Below, piece by piece: positions 39,175 to 49,170 of a stretch of DNA of 64,000 nt. Below the pieces are notes generated by a model, which ran no database searches, had not been told where the DNA came from, and was given only the letters and a program-made list of their open reading frames with translations. The position numbers were made by a program, and so were the translations under genes. Numbering within the stretch: the stretch's first letter is position 1; each line of letters starts with the position of its first letter. The stretch spans positions 27,790 to 91,789 of the forward strand of contig PCCK01000091.1 of NCBI GenBank assembly GCA_002731695.1, written 5' to 3'. The DNA comes from Porticoccaceae bacterium. Its GTDB lineage: Bacteria > Pseudomonadota > Gammaproteobacteria > Pseudomonadales > Porticoccaceae.

Positions 39175-39689
39175 TGTCAAAAAAAGTTAACTTTTTCCTA
39201 ATTTACCTCATGTTAAATTCATTTTTAACCATTTCTAGTTGCGGTTGGCAAGTAAGAGGCAGTGAGACCTTTAGCGGTGATATTGTAAAGATATGGCTTG
39301 GATCTGAAAATATACAACAACCTCTGCTACAAGATCTTACACAAGCTTTAAACAAATCCGGCCTATTAATAACGAAACGCAAACAGGATGCGGACTATCT
39401 AGTTGTGATTACTAAGCACCGAAATAGTCGTAAAACAGGCACTTATAATACTAGTTTAAGAACGGCGGAATATAGACTGTTAGAAGAAGTTGATTTTACT
39501 ATATCTAATTCAGATGCTGTTTTAGTTGTAGCGCAATCTACCGCCTCGGTTGAGCGTGTATTTAATTTTATTGAACAGGACGTGATGGCTTCATCTTTCG
39601 AAGAAAGGTCCCTCAAATCCAGAATGAAACTAGAAATAGCTCGACAAATAATTAGTCATTTAAGAACCGCACAAGAGAAAGATGGTTAA
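39174..39689 (+). CDS. lptE: LPS-assembly lipoprotein LptE
   Basis: Lipobox-like LTISSCGWQVRGSE; directly between leuS and holA. Confidence 0.88.
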   Translation: MSKKVNFFLIYLMLNSFLTISSCGWQVRGSETFSGDIVKIWLGSENIQQPLLQDLTQALNKSGLLITKRKQDADYLVVITKHRNSRKTGTYNTSLRTAEYRLLEEVDFTISNSDAVLVVAQSTASVERVFNFIEQDVMASSFEERSLKSRMKLEIARQIISHLRTAQEKDG

Positions 39690-39718
39690 TGATGTTCATT
39701 AAGATCGACGTTTAACGT

Positions 39719-40765
39719 ATGAAAAATAGTATTGCTCAACTGAGGGGAAACTTATCCAAAAAGCTTTCCCCCATTTATATAATTTGCGGCAATGAAATTC
39801 TGTTGGTAGAGGAGGCATTTGATCTAGTTTGCAAGGCAGCAAAAAAACAAGGATTCCACCAACGAGCCACATTCGAGCCAAAATTAAATATAGACTGGGA
39901 ACAACTTCACCTAGAAACAAATACGCAATCTCTTTTCAGCGAAAAAAAAATCTTAATAGTCAGGATTCCTGAGGGCAAACCGACGAATATTGGAGCGAAG
40001 ATTCTAATTGAAATCAGCTCAAAGAAACATCCTGACAATCTATTCTTAATCATACTTCCAAAACTAGATAAATCAATCAGGAGTAGTCGATGGTTCAAAA
40101 CCATTAGTAATAACAGTAGCGTTACTGAGATATCATCAATTCAACCTGAAGAAATGTGTGAATGGATTAAGACACGTCTCACATTAGAAAAAATTCGTGC
40201 AGATCAGATCGCTATACAGACTCTAGCTGATCGAGTCGAGGGTAATCTTTTGGCGGCTGCTCAGGAAATTGAAAAAATAAAGCTATCAGCTCCCCAAGGT
40301 CCAATAGATGAGTCTTTTATGATGTCTTTAGTATCGGAGAGCGCCAAATATAGCATAGCAGAACTTACCAAAAATATTTTTTTTGGTGAAGCCAAAATGG
40401 TTCACAAAATACTGAGAAGGCTAAGAGAAGAGGGAGCCAAACCCTTACCAATTCTTGGGAGCATAATGCGGAACTTACGGGCTCTCTTAGCTGCCAGTGA
40501 GCGACAAAAAAAAGGGGATACAGCAAAGAGTAGTTTATTGAAATCAGGCGTTTGGCAAAAAAACATTGGGATGATGCGGTCTGCGCTGGATCGCATCAGT
40601 TCAGCCAAATTACGTATGCTTCTTTATCAAGCTGGTGCCATAGATCGTGGCGCAAAAGGCTTGCGAGACGCTTTGGTGTGGGATGAGTTAATGATCCTCG
40701 CATTATCTCTCGCTGGATCCTCGACTTTAACACCAAAAAACATCAGGATTCTTGTCGACAATTAG
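39719..40765 (+). CDS. holA: DNA polymerase III delta subunit
   Basis: LSPIYIICGNEILLVEEAFDLV; NLLAAAQEIEKIKLSAP; order leuS-lptE-holA. Confidence 0.93.
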   Translation: MKNSIAQLRGNLSKKLSPIYIICGNEILLVEEAFDLVCKAAKKQGFHQRATFEPKLNIDWEQLHLETNTQSLFSEKKILIVRIPEGKPTNIGAKILIEISSKKHPDNLFLIILPKLDKSIRSSRWFKTISNNSSVTEISSIQPEEMCEWIKTRLTLEKIRADQIAIQTLADRVEGNLLAAAQEIEKIKLSAPQGPIDESFMMSLVSESAKYSIAELTKNIFFGEAKMVHKILRRLREEGAKPLPILGSIMRNLRALLAASERQKKGDTAKSSLLKSGVWQKNIGMMRSALDRISSAKLRMLLYQAGAIDRGAKGLRDALVWDELMILALSLAGSSTLTPKNIRILVDN

Positions 40766-40888
40766 TGCTCACTTGGTTTGATAATGTCGGTATAGGACGT
40801 AGCACAGATACAAATAATCAGCGGTTAACACTAGTTTCTATCACTAGCTGGGCACATTACAAAAAGACTGAAGTCAATAGCCAAGTTG

Positions 40889-41311
40889 TCACCTTATCAC
40901 ATCGTCGGAAGACTCTTGTGTTTTTTCATAAAACTTGTGAAGGTTAATAATGGAAGCAGCCAGTAATACTCCGCAAGCGTTGGCAATGATGTCAAAAGCA
41001 TCAGCGTGTCTATACAAAATAAAATTCTGCGCTATCTCAATCGCTAGTCCAAAACCAACAACCACAAATCCCAAAATTAAGCCCGAGAAAACAGTACAAT
41101 AGGCTCGCTCTGCAAAAAAATACAACAGCGCAAAGGCCGAGAAATGCATAAATTTATCACAGCTAAAGATTGCGAGAGTAGATACCTTACTGGGTAAAAG
41201 AGAACCCAACAACACGACCGAAAGTACCAACCAGAAGAGAACTCGAAAGTAAGACTGAGACATACGCATTATTCCTCTGAGAAGCAATTGTTGATCGAAG
41301 TTTGGTACCAA
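40889..41311 (-). CDS. VanZ-like family membrane protein
   Basis: DKFMHFSAFALLYFFA...FGLAIEIAQNFILYRHADAFDIIANACGVLLA VanZ-like pattern. Confidence 0.82.
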   Translation of the reverse strand: MVPNFDQQLLLRGIMRMSQSYFRVLFWLVLSVVLLGSLLPSKVSTLAIFSCDKFMHFSAFALLYFFAERAYCTVFSGLILGFVVVGFGLAIEIAQNFILYRHADAFDIIANACGVLLAASIINLHKFYEKTQESSDDVIR

Positions 41312-41342
41312 GATTTGTATGTAAAACAGAAAATTATCATAA

Positions 41343-42020
41343 TTAGGTTTGAGTTAATAACCTTTTGTAGCGCGAAAGGTCTCCGATGTCACACCAATTT
41401 CCCATATACAACTCCCCCGTTACCCTCTCCAATTTAACGCTATGATTAAGAATGTTTTTCAATGGAAAAGGCTTATCGTCCGCTTTAAATTTCGCAAATA
41501 TTTCAGGACGCCATAGGCTTAACCCCGCAAAAGTATGTCCAAGAGATACGTCCGTGTTCAGCAATGTAACTTTTCGTCGAGACATTGAGAAGTCCCCCGT
41601 CAGTTTGTCTTCTGGATTTTCCACCAGCACAAGGTGAGCGTCTATGTGATTTCCAAGACCGTTTTCTACTAATCTCTCTAAAGGATAATCAGTCCAAATA
41701 TCTCCATTTAATAGCAAAAATGGGTCAGCTCCCAAAGCTGGTAACGCAGCGACAACAGCACCTCCGGTATCTAGTAGGTGAGATTCCCTCGACCACATAA
41801 TCGAAACTCCAAACGTCTCACCTGTTTTAAAATAATCCTCAATAGTATGAGCAAGCCAATGGGTATTAATTATCAACTCCCTTACACCCACCTTAGCCAA
41901 TCGCTCTATATGATGCTGAAGTACAGGTTTCCCCGCAATTGGGAGCATTGGTTTTGGAATCTTAAGTGTGAGAGGCCTCATTCGGTAACCCAAGCCTGCT
42001 GCCAATATCATTGCTCGCAT
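41343..42020 (-). CDS. murU: N-acetylmuramate-1-phosphate uridylyltransferase MurU
   Basis: MRAMILAAGLGYRMRPLTLKIPKPMLPIAGKPVLQHHIERL nucleotidyltransferase; paired with amgK. Confidence 0.9.
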   Translation of the reverse strand: MRAMILAAGLGYRMRPLTLKIPKPMLPIAGKPVLQHHIERLAKVGVRELIINTHWLAHTIEDYFKTGETFGVSIMWSRESHLLDTGGAVVAALPALGADPFLLLNGDIWTDYPLERLVENGLGNHIDAHLVLVENPEDKLTGDFSMSRRKVTLLNTDVSLGHTFAGLSLWRPEIFAKFKADDKPFPLKNILNHSVKLERVTGELYMGNWCDIGDLSRYKRLLTQT

Positions 42021-42059
42021 TAAAATAATTTCCCCACAATTCGAGCTAACTGTCTAATA

Positions 42060-43100
42060 TTACTCATCGAAATAGTTACTCTTGGTAAAATCAACTCTAT
42101 TAGAAATATTTGGTAAAAGACGATGACGGAACCAGTCTTCAAATGCTTTTAGCGCTGGATATCTAGCCGCCGTATCTAAAACATAACTAATGACTCTGGG
42201 AATCTCTTGAAGATAGACAGGTTTTTTATCCCTCAACGCTAAACGGGAAAAAATTCCTAGAACTTTAATATGGCGCTGTAATCCCATCCAATCGAAGCAA
42301 CGCAAAAAATCAGCCTCACTCTCTGTATGTATTGAACCGCGGGACGATAAACAGCGCATAAAATTTAACGCGCGATCGTCAACCATTTTTCTAGGCCAAT
42401 TAAGGTAACAATCCTTCAAAAGTGAGACCAAATCATAGGTGACAGGTCCAACTAGCGCATCCTGAAAATCAATAACTCCCAGTTGTCCATCATCTAACAA
42501 CATCAAATTTCGAGAGTGGTAATCTTTGTGAACAACGACTTGTGACTGCGCGACTGCGCTTTCAATAAGTTTTTCAAACAAATCCTCTATAATTTGCCTA
42601 TCTCTACTCTGGATCTCAATACCCAAAAGAATGTTGACAAACCACTCAGTAAACAGATTCATTTCCAAGCGCAACATTTGCTCATCATAACGCCGATAAA
42701 TTCTGTCGTCTTGAGGAAGTTTTTGTAAATCTAAAATAATTGTTTCTGCTTTTGTATAAAGGTCCCTCATATTTTGGACGTTAAGCAATGGTTGAATTAT
42801 GGCCTCACCAAAATCTTGTAACAGTAGAAATCCTCGGGAAAGATCTACCGCGTAGATTTTTGGCACCTGAATATTATGCTCAGAAAAGTGCGATGATACT
42901 CGCACCATAGCTAGGTTATTTTCCAAACCCGGAGGCGAGTGGACCGCGATAACGGTCGGCTCGCTGTTAACCCTAAAATATTGCCTAAACCCAGCATCAC
43001 CTCTCATCGGAAACAACTTTAAGTCGCCGCTTATCCAGCACATTTTAGGAAGGTACGCCGCTACCCAAGCAATCAACTCCCGATTATTATTTTTTGTCAT
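42060..43100 (-). CDS. amgK: N-acetylmuramate/N-acetylglucosamine anomeric kinase AmgK
   Basis: Aminoglycoside-phosphotransferase-like fold: VVHKDYHSRNLMLLDDGQLGVIDFQDALVGPVTYDLVSLLKDCY; adjacent to murU and divergent from lptD. Confidence 0.9.
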   Translation of the reverse strand: MTKNNNRELIAWVAAYLPKMCWISGDLKLFPMRGDAGFRQYFRVNSEPTVIAVHSPPGLENNLAMVRVSSHFSEHNIQVPKIYAVDLSRGFLLLQDFGEAIIQPLLNVQNMRDLYTKAETIILDLQKLPQDDRIYRRYDEQMLRLEMNLFTEWFVNILLGIEIQSRDRQIIEDLFEKLIESAVAQSQVVVHKDYHSRNLMLLDDGQLGVIDFQDALVGPVTYDLVSLLKDCYLNWPRKMVDDRALNFMRCLSSRGSIHTESEADFLRCFDWMGLQRHIKVLGIFSRLALRDKKPVYLQEIPRVISYVLDTAARYPALKAFEDWFRHRLLPNISNRVDFTKSNYFDE

Positions 43101-43273
43101 TCAATCTTTCTTCTTATTTTTTCCGCTTTTTTATGTAGCACATGCAAGAACATGAGTTTGTTATAAATAATATTAATAGATATCAGGTAAACTAACACTC
43201 TTCTTTTAGGAAATCTTTAGGTACCCAATTGGTGTGCAAAATAACTGACTCAACCTTGCGATACGGTTAAAAG

Positions 43274-45802
43274 ATGGATACTAAAATCGGGATAATGCTT
43301 TGCTCTTTAATATGTTTTTCTTACGCGAGCAAAATACTTGCTGTTGAAACTAATGTTAATGTGAACTGCAATAAAAAAAATACCCATAGTTTCAATTATT
43401 GTAAAGAAGATGCACCACCCCCTGCCCATAAAACCGAATTTTCCACTCCACAAACCAATTTTCCTACAAAGATTCAGGGAGCACCCGCTGTTAAGGCTAG
43501 TAAAAATCTAGACTGGATACCCAAAGAATTTCTTACGGCAGCGCAAAAAAATTATGTAGCAGCCTATTGTAGCGGGGCCTATATAGAGCCACTTACGACA
43601 TATCCAGATTCTAAGTTAGATCCTGCTAAAGCAGCTATTCAATTTAGTGCAAAAAAGACAGAATCTTTGGATCTAAATAGAGCAAAATTAGAAGGAGATG
43701 TTCAAATTTCTCAAGGATATCGGCAAGTCCGTAGTGATGAAGCGGTGTTTGATCAAGCAAGTCGCAAAGTCTCCCTTAATGGAAACGTTCAATTTCGAGA
43801 ACCGAGATTACTTTTATTAGGTTCTGAAGCAGAACTAGACTCATATAATAGAGAGGTTAAAATTAAAAATGCCACATATTTACTACACGAATCAGCGGTG
43901 AGAGGGAGTGCTCGCCAACTTACTCGGAATCAAGATGGTGGGATATTAATTGAAGACGCTACCTACACCACATGTGATCCTAGCGATAATGCATGGCAAC
44001 TTATCACTAACAAAATTCATATAAACCAGACTGAGGGTTTTGCAACCATTGAGAATGCTCGATTGAAAGTAGGAAAGATTCCAATTTTTTTCTTTCCCCG
44101 CATCACATTTCCGATAGATCAGAGGCGCTCCTCAGGGCTACTTTTCCCTACAGTTCACATGAATCGTAGAAATGGACTTGACATTACACAGCCTATTTAC
44201 TGGAATCTGGCACCTAATCTAGACGCCACCTTAATCCCAAGATTTATGAGTGAACGCGGAATCGCGTTCGGTATGGAAGTTAGGCGTCTTTCCGGATTAT
44301 CAAAAACAATTGCAATTAATTCCTTGCTTCTAAAAGATCGTCAGGCACACTATTATAGAAACTCAATTAAAGAACCTTCCGATTATTTTAAGCAAAATAG
44401 ATATCTAACTTCAATCCATCACCAAAGTGGCTTTGGGAAACCATGGTCATTTTCTATTGACGCAACAAAAGTAAGTGACAAAGACTACTTTTTAGATCTG
44501 GGCGACGAATTCCACTCACAAAATAGCCTGACGCATCTCAACCAAGTAAGCTCTTTCAGCTACCGACACGAAAACTGGATGTTCGGTATCAGAACGGAAG
44601 ATTATCAAGTTATGAGCGATAATATTTCGGAAAACTATGCACTTCTTCCACAAATTTCTGCAAACGCATATTATCGATTTTCTAATCTTTTTGAGATAGA
44701 AGCTAAACAGGCCTTTAGTCGTTTCATTCATCCAAAAAAAAATCAAACTCAGGGGTATCGTCACAGGCTCGATTATACACTATCTTGGGGTACTGAAACG
44801 CTGCGAGGATTCTTTAAACCAAGTTTCAAATTAAGTTATCTCGGCTATTCGTTATCTGAAGGCAATAGTCTGGACAGAAATCCTAGTGTCACTGCTCCTA
44901 GCTTTTCACTTGACGCAGGTATTTTCCTTGAACGAAAAAGAATGATGAGTTCTAAACTAACGCAAACGCTAGAACCCCGTATTTTCTATGTAAAAAGAGC
45001 CTTCAAAGATCAGTCCCAACTTCCTGATTTCGATACCGAGCTATCCCAACCGACATATGATCTATTATTTCAAGATAACCGTTTTATCGGTGATGACCGT
45101 TTGAGTGATCTTGACCGATTATCATTGGCTGTTACCTCGAGATTTATCGAAGAAAAATCAGGCCGTGAAATTCTTAGTGCAAGTATTGCTCATGCGGTGC
45201 ACTTTACTCAACCATTAACAAATTTACATAAATATGCACTAGAAAATGAATTAAATCGCTTCGAAAGTAATGATTCCCTTTTAGCACTAAAAATTTCATC
45301 CAAATTAAACTCTAATTGGAGAGTTAACACTGATGTCATTTATGACAATGAAAATAATAGGCTAAATACCGCTTATCTAGGGATTCGTAGCAACTACAAA
45401 AATAGTCGAGCAATTAGCCTCGTCTATAGTTACTCTAAATATCCGTCTCGATCCCATGACATCCCCGCCACTCAAAATATTGAACAAATTGATGTCTCTG
45501 GTTATTTTTATTACAAGGAAAATCTCAATTGGGTATCAAAATGGAACTATGACTTCACTAATCATCGAATTCTAGAAGTATACTCTGGTTTAGAATACAA
45601 AAATTGCTGTTGGAGTTTTAGTCTTTTAGCACGTCGTGGTCTACAACGAGATGATTTAGTTTTATTTCCCGAAAAAGACTTGAGAGCCGAAAACAGTTTA
45701 TTATTTCAAATACAATTTAAAGGTCTTGCCGGCGACAACGGTCACATCAATTCTATTTTAAAAGAAGGTATACATGGATATGGTAGTAAAAACAGTTTTT
45801 AG
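43274..45802 (+). CDS. lptD: LPS-assembly protein LptD
   Basis: OstA domain (LEGDVQISQGYRQVRSDEAVFDQASRKVSLNGNVQFREP), barrel; conserved cysteine contexts AAYCSGAYIEP, TYTTCDPSDNAWQL, YKNCCWSFSLLARRG. Confidence 0.96.
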   Translation: MDTKIGIMLCSLICFSYASKILAVETNVNVNCNKKNTHSFNYCKEDAPPPAHKTEFSTPQTNFPTKIQGAPAVKASKNLDWIPKEFLTAAQKNYVAAYCSGAYIEPLTTYPDSKLDPAKAAIQFSAKKTESLDLNRAKLEGDVQISQGYRQVRSDEAVFDQASRKVSLNGNVQFREPRLLLLGSEAELDSYNREVKIKNATYLLHESAVRGSARQLTRNQDGGILIEDATYTTCDPSDNAWQLITNKIHINQTEGFATIENARLKVGKIPIFFFPRITFPIDQRRSSGLLFPTVHMNRRNGLDITQPIYWNLAPNLDATLIPRFMSERGIAFGMEVRRLSGLSKTIAINSLLLKDRQAHYYRNSIKEPSDYFKQNRYLTSIHHQSGFGKPWSFSIDATKVSDKDYFLDLGDEFHSQNSLTHLNQVSSFSYRHENWMFGIRTEDYQVMSDNISENYALLPQISANAYYRFSNLFEIEAKQAFSRFIHPKKNQTQGYRHRLDYTLSWGTETLRGFFKPSFKLSYLGYSLSEGNSLDRNPSVTAPSFSLDAGIFLERKRMMSSKLTQTLEPRIFYVKRAFKDQSQLPDFDTELSQPTYDLLFQDNRFIGDDRLSDLDRLSLAVTSRFIEEKSGREILSASIAHAVHFTQPLTNLHKYALENELNRFESNDSLLALKISSKLNSNWRVNTDVIYDNENNRLNTAYLGIRSNYKNSRAISLVYSYSKYPSRSHDIPATQNIEQIDVSGYFYYKENLNWVSKWNYDFTNHRILEVYSGLEYKNCCWSFSLLARRGLQRDDLVLFPEKDLRAENSLLFQIQFKGLAGDNGHINSILKEGIHGYGSKNSF

Positions 45803-47084
45803 GGGATTTCTTTTTACAACTTTAATCCTTTCAAATCATTTTTCAACATCCGCGGATATTACCGTAATAGATAAAATAGTTGCTGTAGTAGATAAAGATG
45901 TCGTACTACAAAGTGAACTAGATCAACGTATGGAACGGATTTATTCTCAAATCGCACAGTCGGGGACACAAGCGCCCTCTTTCGAAATCCTTCAGCGACA
46001 AGTTCTTGAACAACTTATTTCCGAACGAATACAATTGAACATCGGCTTTAATGCGGGCGTAAGAATAACTGATAGTGAAATCAATGACGCCCTCGCTCGG
46101 CTCGCTTCCAATGCAAAAGTCGAACTTCCTGAATATCTAAAGCTAATCAGACTACAGCAACCTGATATTGAAATATTGCGAGAACAGATTCGACGAGAAA
46201 TAGTCGTCGCACGAGTCCAGCAAAATCAGGTGATGAGAAGAATTAGAATAAGTGAAAGAGAATTAGATAATTTCCTTAGGTCTGAAGATGGACGATTTAT
46301 GACATCACCCGATGTAAATATCGGGCAAATCTTATTGGGCGTCCAGTCCAACAGCGATGAAACACAATTGGCTGTTATCTACAGCCAAGCAAAAAAATTG
46401 TATGAAAGAGTGCAAAAAGGTGAAGATTTTAGGAACTTAGCAATATCATTTTCCGATGACCAAACCGCTCTGGAAGGGGGCAACATAGGTTGGCGCAAAT
46501 TGGCCCAGTTACCCTATATATTTATTGAGGCTTTAAAAAATATGCAAATAGGGGAGACTTCACCGCCTATAAAAAGTAATGCAGGATACCATTTGATAAA
46601 ATTATATGACCGTAGAGGCGGAGATAAAAAGCTTATAGAGCAACATTTCGCTAGACATATATTGATGACCCCTAATCAAATTCGAAATGAGGAAAATACA
46701 ATCGACTCACTAATCAGTTTGCGTGAGCAGATTAATGGTGGTGCAGATTTCGGCATACTTGCCAAGCAAAATTCTGAAGATTCGGGATCATCACTGAGTG
46801 GAGGAGAACTAGGTTGGTCAGCTCCCGGTCTGTTCGTTCCAGAATTCGAGCAAGTCATGTACACGATTCCTTTAAATGAGGTGAGTCAGCCATTTCAATC
46901 GCCGTTTGGATGGCACATACTCCAAGTTACAGCTCGTCGTAAGCAAGACTTTAGTAACGAAATTTTACGTAACAAAGCGGAAAATATTCTGAGTCAAAGA
47001 AAATATGAACAAGAACTAAGAGTGTGGTTGCAACAAATACGAGACGAGGCATTCATTGAAATTAAAGCTTTTACCAGCACATGA
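45774..47084 (+). CDS. surA: periplasmic peptidyl-prolyl isomerase SurA
   Basis: DKIVAVVDKDVVLQSELDQRM; two parvulin domains (ISFSDDQTALEGGNIGWR; QNSEDSGSSLSGGELGW). Confidence 0.96.
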   Translation: MDMVVKTVFRGFLFTTLILSNHFSTSADITVIDKIVAVVDKDVVLQSELDQRMERIYSQIAQSGTQAPSFEILQRQVLEQLISERIQLNIGFNAGVRITDSEINDALARLASNAKVELPEYLKLIRLQQPDIEILREQIRREIVVARVQQNQVMRRIRISERELDNFLRSEDGRFMTSPDVNIGQILLGVQSNSDETQLAVIYSQAKKLYERVQKGEDFRNLAISFSDDQTALEGGNIGWRKLAQLPYIFIEALKNMQIGETSPPIKSNAGYHLIKLYDRRGGDKKLIEQHFARHILMTPNQIRNEENTIDSLISLREQINGGADFGILAKQNSEDSGSSLSGGELGWSAPGLFVPEFEQVMYTIPLNEVSQPFQSPFGWHILQVTARRKQDFSNEILRNKAENILSQRKYEQELRVWLQQIRDEAFIEIKAFTST

Positions 47085-48067
47085 TTAAAAGACTGGCATT
47101 GACACCGGGAGAACCAGCTGGGATCGGCCCGGAGCTGCTTGTTCGCTACATGGAAAATGCTTCAAACCATGAGATAGTGGCGTTCGCTGATCCAGAGCTC
47201 CTTAAAAGGCACGCCCATCGACTTGGTTTATCGCTTAATCTTCGAGAAATAGGAGAAACCCCTAAGCCATCGATTCGAAATGAACTAACAATAGTGCCAG
47301 TGAAGCTTGCGTTTAAAGAGGATCTAGGCACCGCAAATCCTGATAATTCGGAATATGTACTTGCTTGCTTGGACGCTGCGATAAAAGCGTGTGCCTCAAA
47401 AGAGTGTGACGCTATCGTTACAGGCCCCATACAAAAGTCGGCAATTAATGCAGCAGGTATCCCTTTCACAGGCCATACAGAATATTTAGCTGAAAGGACA
47501 AACACGTCTTGTGTGGTTATGATGCTGGCAACAAATGAGTTGAGAGTCGCCCTTACTACGACGCATATTCCCTTGAGAAAAGTTGCCGATACGATTACCT
47601 TTTGCCATTTAACCAAGGTAATAGAGATCCTCCATAATGGTTTGGAAGATCTTTTTGGGATCTCTTGTCCTCGAATCTTAGTATGTGGACTTAACCCACA
47701 TGCTGGAGAATCTGGTCATCTCGGTCATGAGGAAGAGAAAATCATAATACCGGCGATTAAAATGATGCGAGAAAGCGGAATTTACGTTTCAGGACCACTT
47801 CCTGCTGACACAATTTTTACAGAAACGCACTTAAAAAATGCTGACGCTGTTCTTGCTATGTATCATGATCAGGGGCTTCCCGTACTTAAGTCGCATGGAT
47901 TCGGACGCTCTGCTAATATAACACTTGGGCTTCCAATTATTAGAACTTCAGTCGATCATGGCACTGCTTTAGACCTCGCCGGAAAAGGCGTTGCTTCTGT
48001 CGGAAGCCTCCAAATTGCAATACAAATAGCGGTGCAAATGTCTCTCAATTCCGTGAAGCAATTGTAA
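47081..48067 (+). CDS. pdxA: 4-hydroxythreonine-4-phosphate dehydrogenase PdxA
   Basis: LALTPGEPAGIGPEL; AIVTGPIQKSAIN; GHTEYLAE; CGLNPHAGESGHLGHEEE; MYHDQGLPVLKSHGFGRSANITLGLPIIRTSVDHGTA. Confidence 0.97.
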   Translation: MIKRLALTPGEPAGIGPELLVRYMENASNHEIVAFADPELLKRHAHRLGLSLNLREIGETPKPSIRNELTIVPVKLAFKEDLGTANPDNSEYVLACLDAAIKACASKECDAIVTGPIQKSAINAAGIPFTGHTEYLAERTNTSCVVMMLATNELRVALTTTHIPLRKVADTITFCHLTKVIEILHNGLEDLFGISCPRILVCGLNPHAGESGHLGHEEEKIIIPAIKMMRESGIYVSGPLPADTIFTETHLKNADAVLAMYHDQGLPVLKSHGFGRSANITLGLPIIRTSVDHGTALDLAGKGVASVGSLQIAIQIAVQMSLNSVKQL

Positions 48068-48068
48068 T

Positions 48069-48890
48069 TTGTCTCCACATTACCAAACAAAAAAACGTTT
48101 CGGTCAAAATTTTTTGGCCGACAAAAATATAATCGAACAAATTGTAGGAATCATTGACCCAAAGGTTTCGGATAATTTAGTCGAAATCGGTCCAGGACAA
48201 GGCGCTCTGACTGAGAAGCTACTAACCTTTTGCCCAAGATTATGGTCTGTAGAAATTGATAGAGATTTAGTTAGCATACTCAAACAAAGATTTATTCATT
48301 ATAAAAATTTCTTTCTGGTAGAAGGCAATGCTCTTGAAATTAACTTCAGTAAAAATTTTGCGCCACTACCGATCAGAGTTATCGGCAATTTGCCCTATAA
48401 TATTTCGACTCCGTTGATTTTTCATCTAATGCAACACAGACACGCAATCCAAGACATGTTATTCATGTTCCAACGTGAAGTTGTCGAGCGCCTTTACGCA
48501 AAGCCTTATAACAAATCCTATGGCCGCTTAACAGTGATGGTGCAATATTTTTGTGAAGTATTTCCAATGCTAGATGTTCCACCGGAAGCTTTTCAACCGA
48601 CCCCGAAAGTAAACTCTTGCTTCGTGCGACTTCTTCCACGAAAACAAATAAAACTGAGTGCTGAAAATGAGCTAATCTTGGCTAGATTAGTGTCTACATG
48701 TTTCCAACAGCGTCGCAAGACTCTTCGTAATAGCTTACGGAAGTTTTGTAGAGAGCCCGATGAGTTTTTTTCCAAAATCAACTTAGATTTAAGACCAGAC
48801 CAAATATCAGTGCAAGATTATGTTTATTTAAGTAATCAGCTCAGTTCATTAAACTTTGATCCAGATAAAGGCGAAGTTTTTTCCAATTGA
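48069..48890 (+). CDS. rsmA: 16S rRNA dimethyladenosine transferase RsmA (KsgA)
   Basis: KKRFGQNFLADKNIIEQIV; LVEIGPGQGALTEKLL; VIGNLPYNISTPLIFHL; FQQRRKTLRNSLR; probable TTG start. Confidence 0.96.
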   Translation: MSPHYQTKKRFGQNFLADKNIIEQIVGIIDPKVSDNLVEIGPGQGALTEKLLTFCPRLWSVEIDRDLVSILKQRFIHYKNFFLVEGNALEINFSKNFAPLPIRVIGNLPYNISTPLIFHLMQHRHAIQDMLFMFQREVVERLYAKPYNKSYGRLTVMVQYFCEVFPMLDVPPEAFQPTPKVNSCFVRLLPRKQIKLSAENELILARLVSTCFQQRRKTLRNSLRKFCREPDEFFSKINLDLRPDQISVQDYVYLSNQLSSLNFDPDKGEVFSN

Positions 48891-49087
48891 GGTTGATTTT
48901 TGCTCTGCCAGCATCAATATCGATACAACTCTTTAGGCCAAAGGAGTTTTCTACAAATATCCTGCCATACGATGATGAAAAGTGTTCTGTTAACTAGTTT
49001 TCTCCGGCTCGACAAAAAGTTACTTAAAATGCGATTTCACTCATATCTTTTAAAGCATGACATATAATTAAAATAGTGCAATATCTA

Positions 49088-49116
49088 TTGACATTTGGTA
49101 TTCATGAAAATAACTT
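49088..49116 (+). promoter_or_regulatory. candidate sigma70 promoter upstream of apaH
   Basis: TTGACA (49088-49093), 17-nt spacer, TAACTT (49111-49116), 55 nt upstream of the apaH ATG. Confidence 0.35.
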
Positions 49117-49170
49117 CTTCAATCATTGTTACTGTATTCTCAAATCATCTTTGGACGAGTTCAAAATTAA

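Noticed and set aside
40765-40947. 60-aa plus-strand ORF after holA
   Set aside because: Short, overlaps the convergent VanZ gene, no domain
43101-43273. Possible sigma-E promoter for lptD (as known in E. coli)
   Set aside because: Looked for GGAACTT-N16-TCAAA; only weak partial matches (GGAAATC...TGCAAA), not convincing
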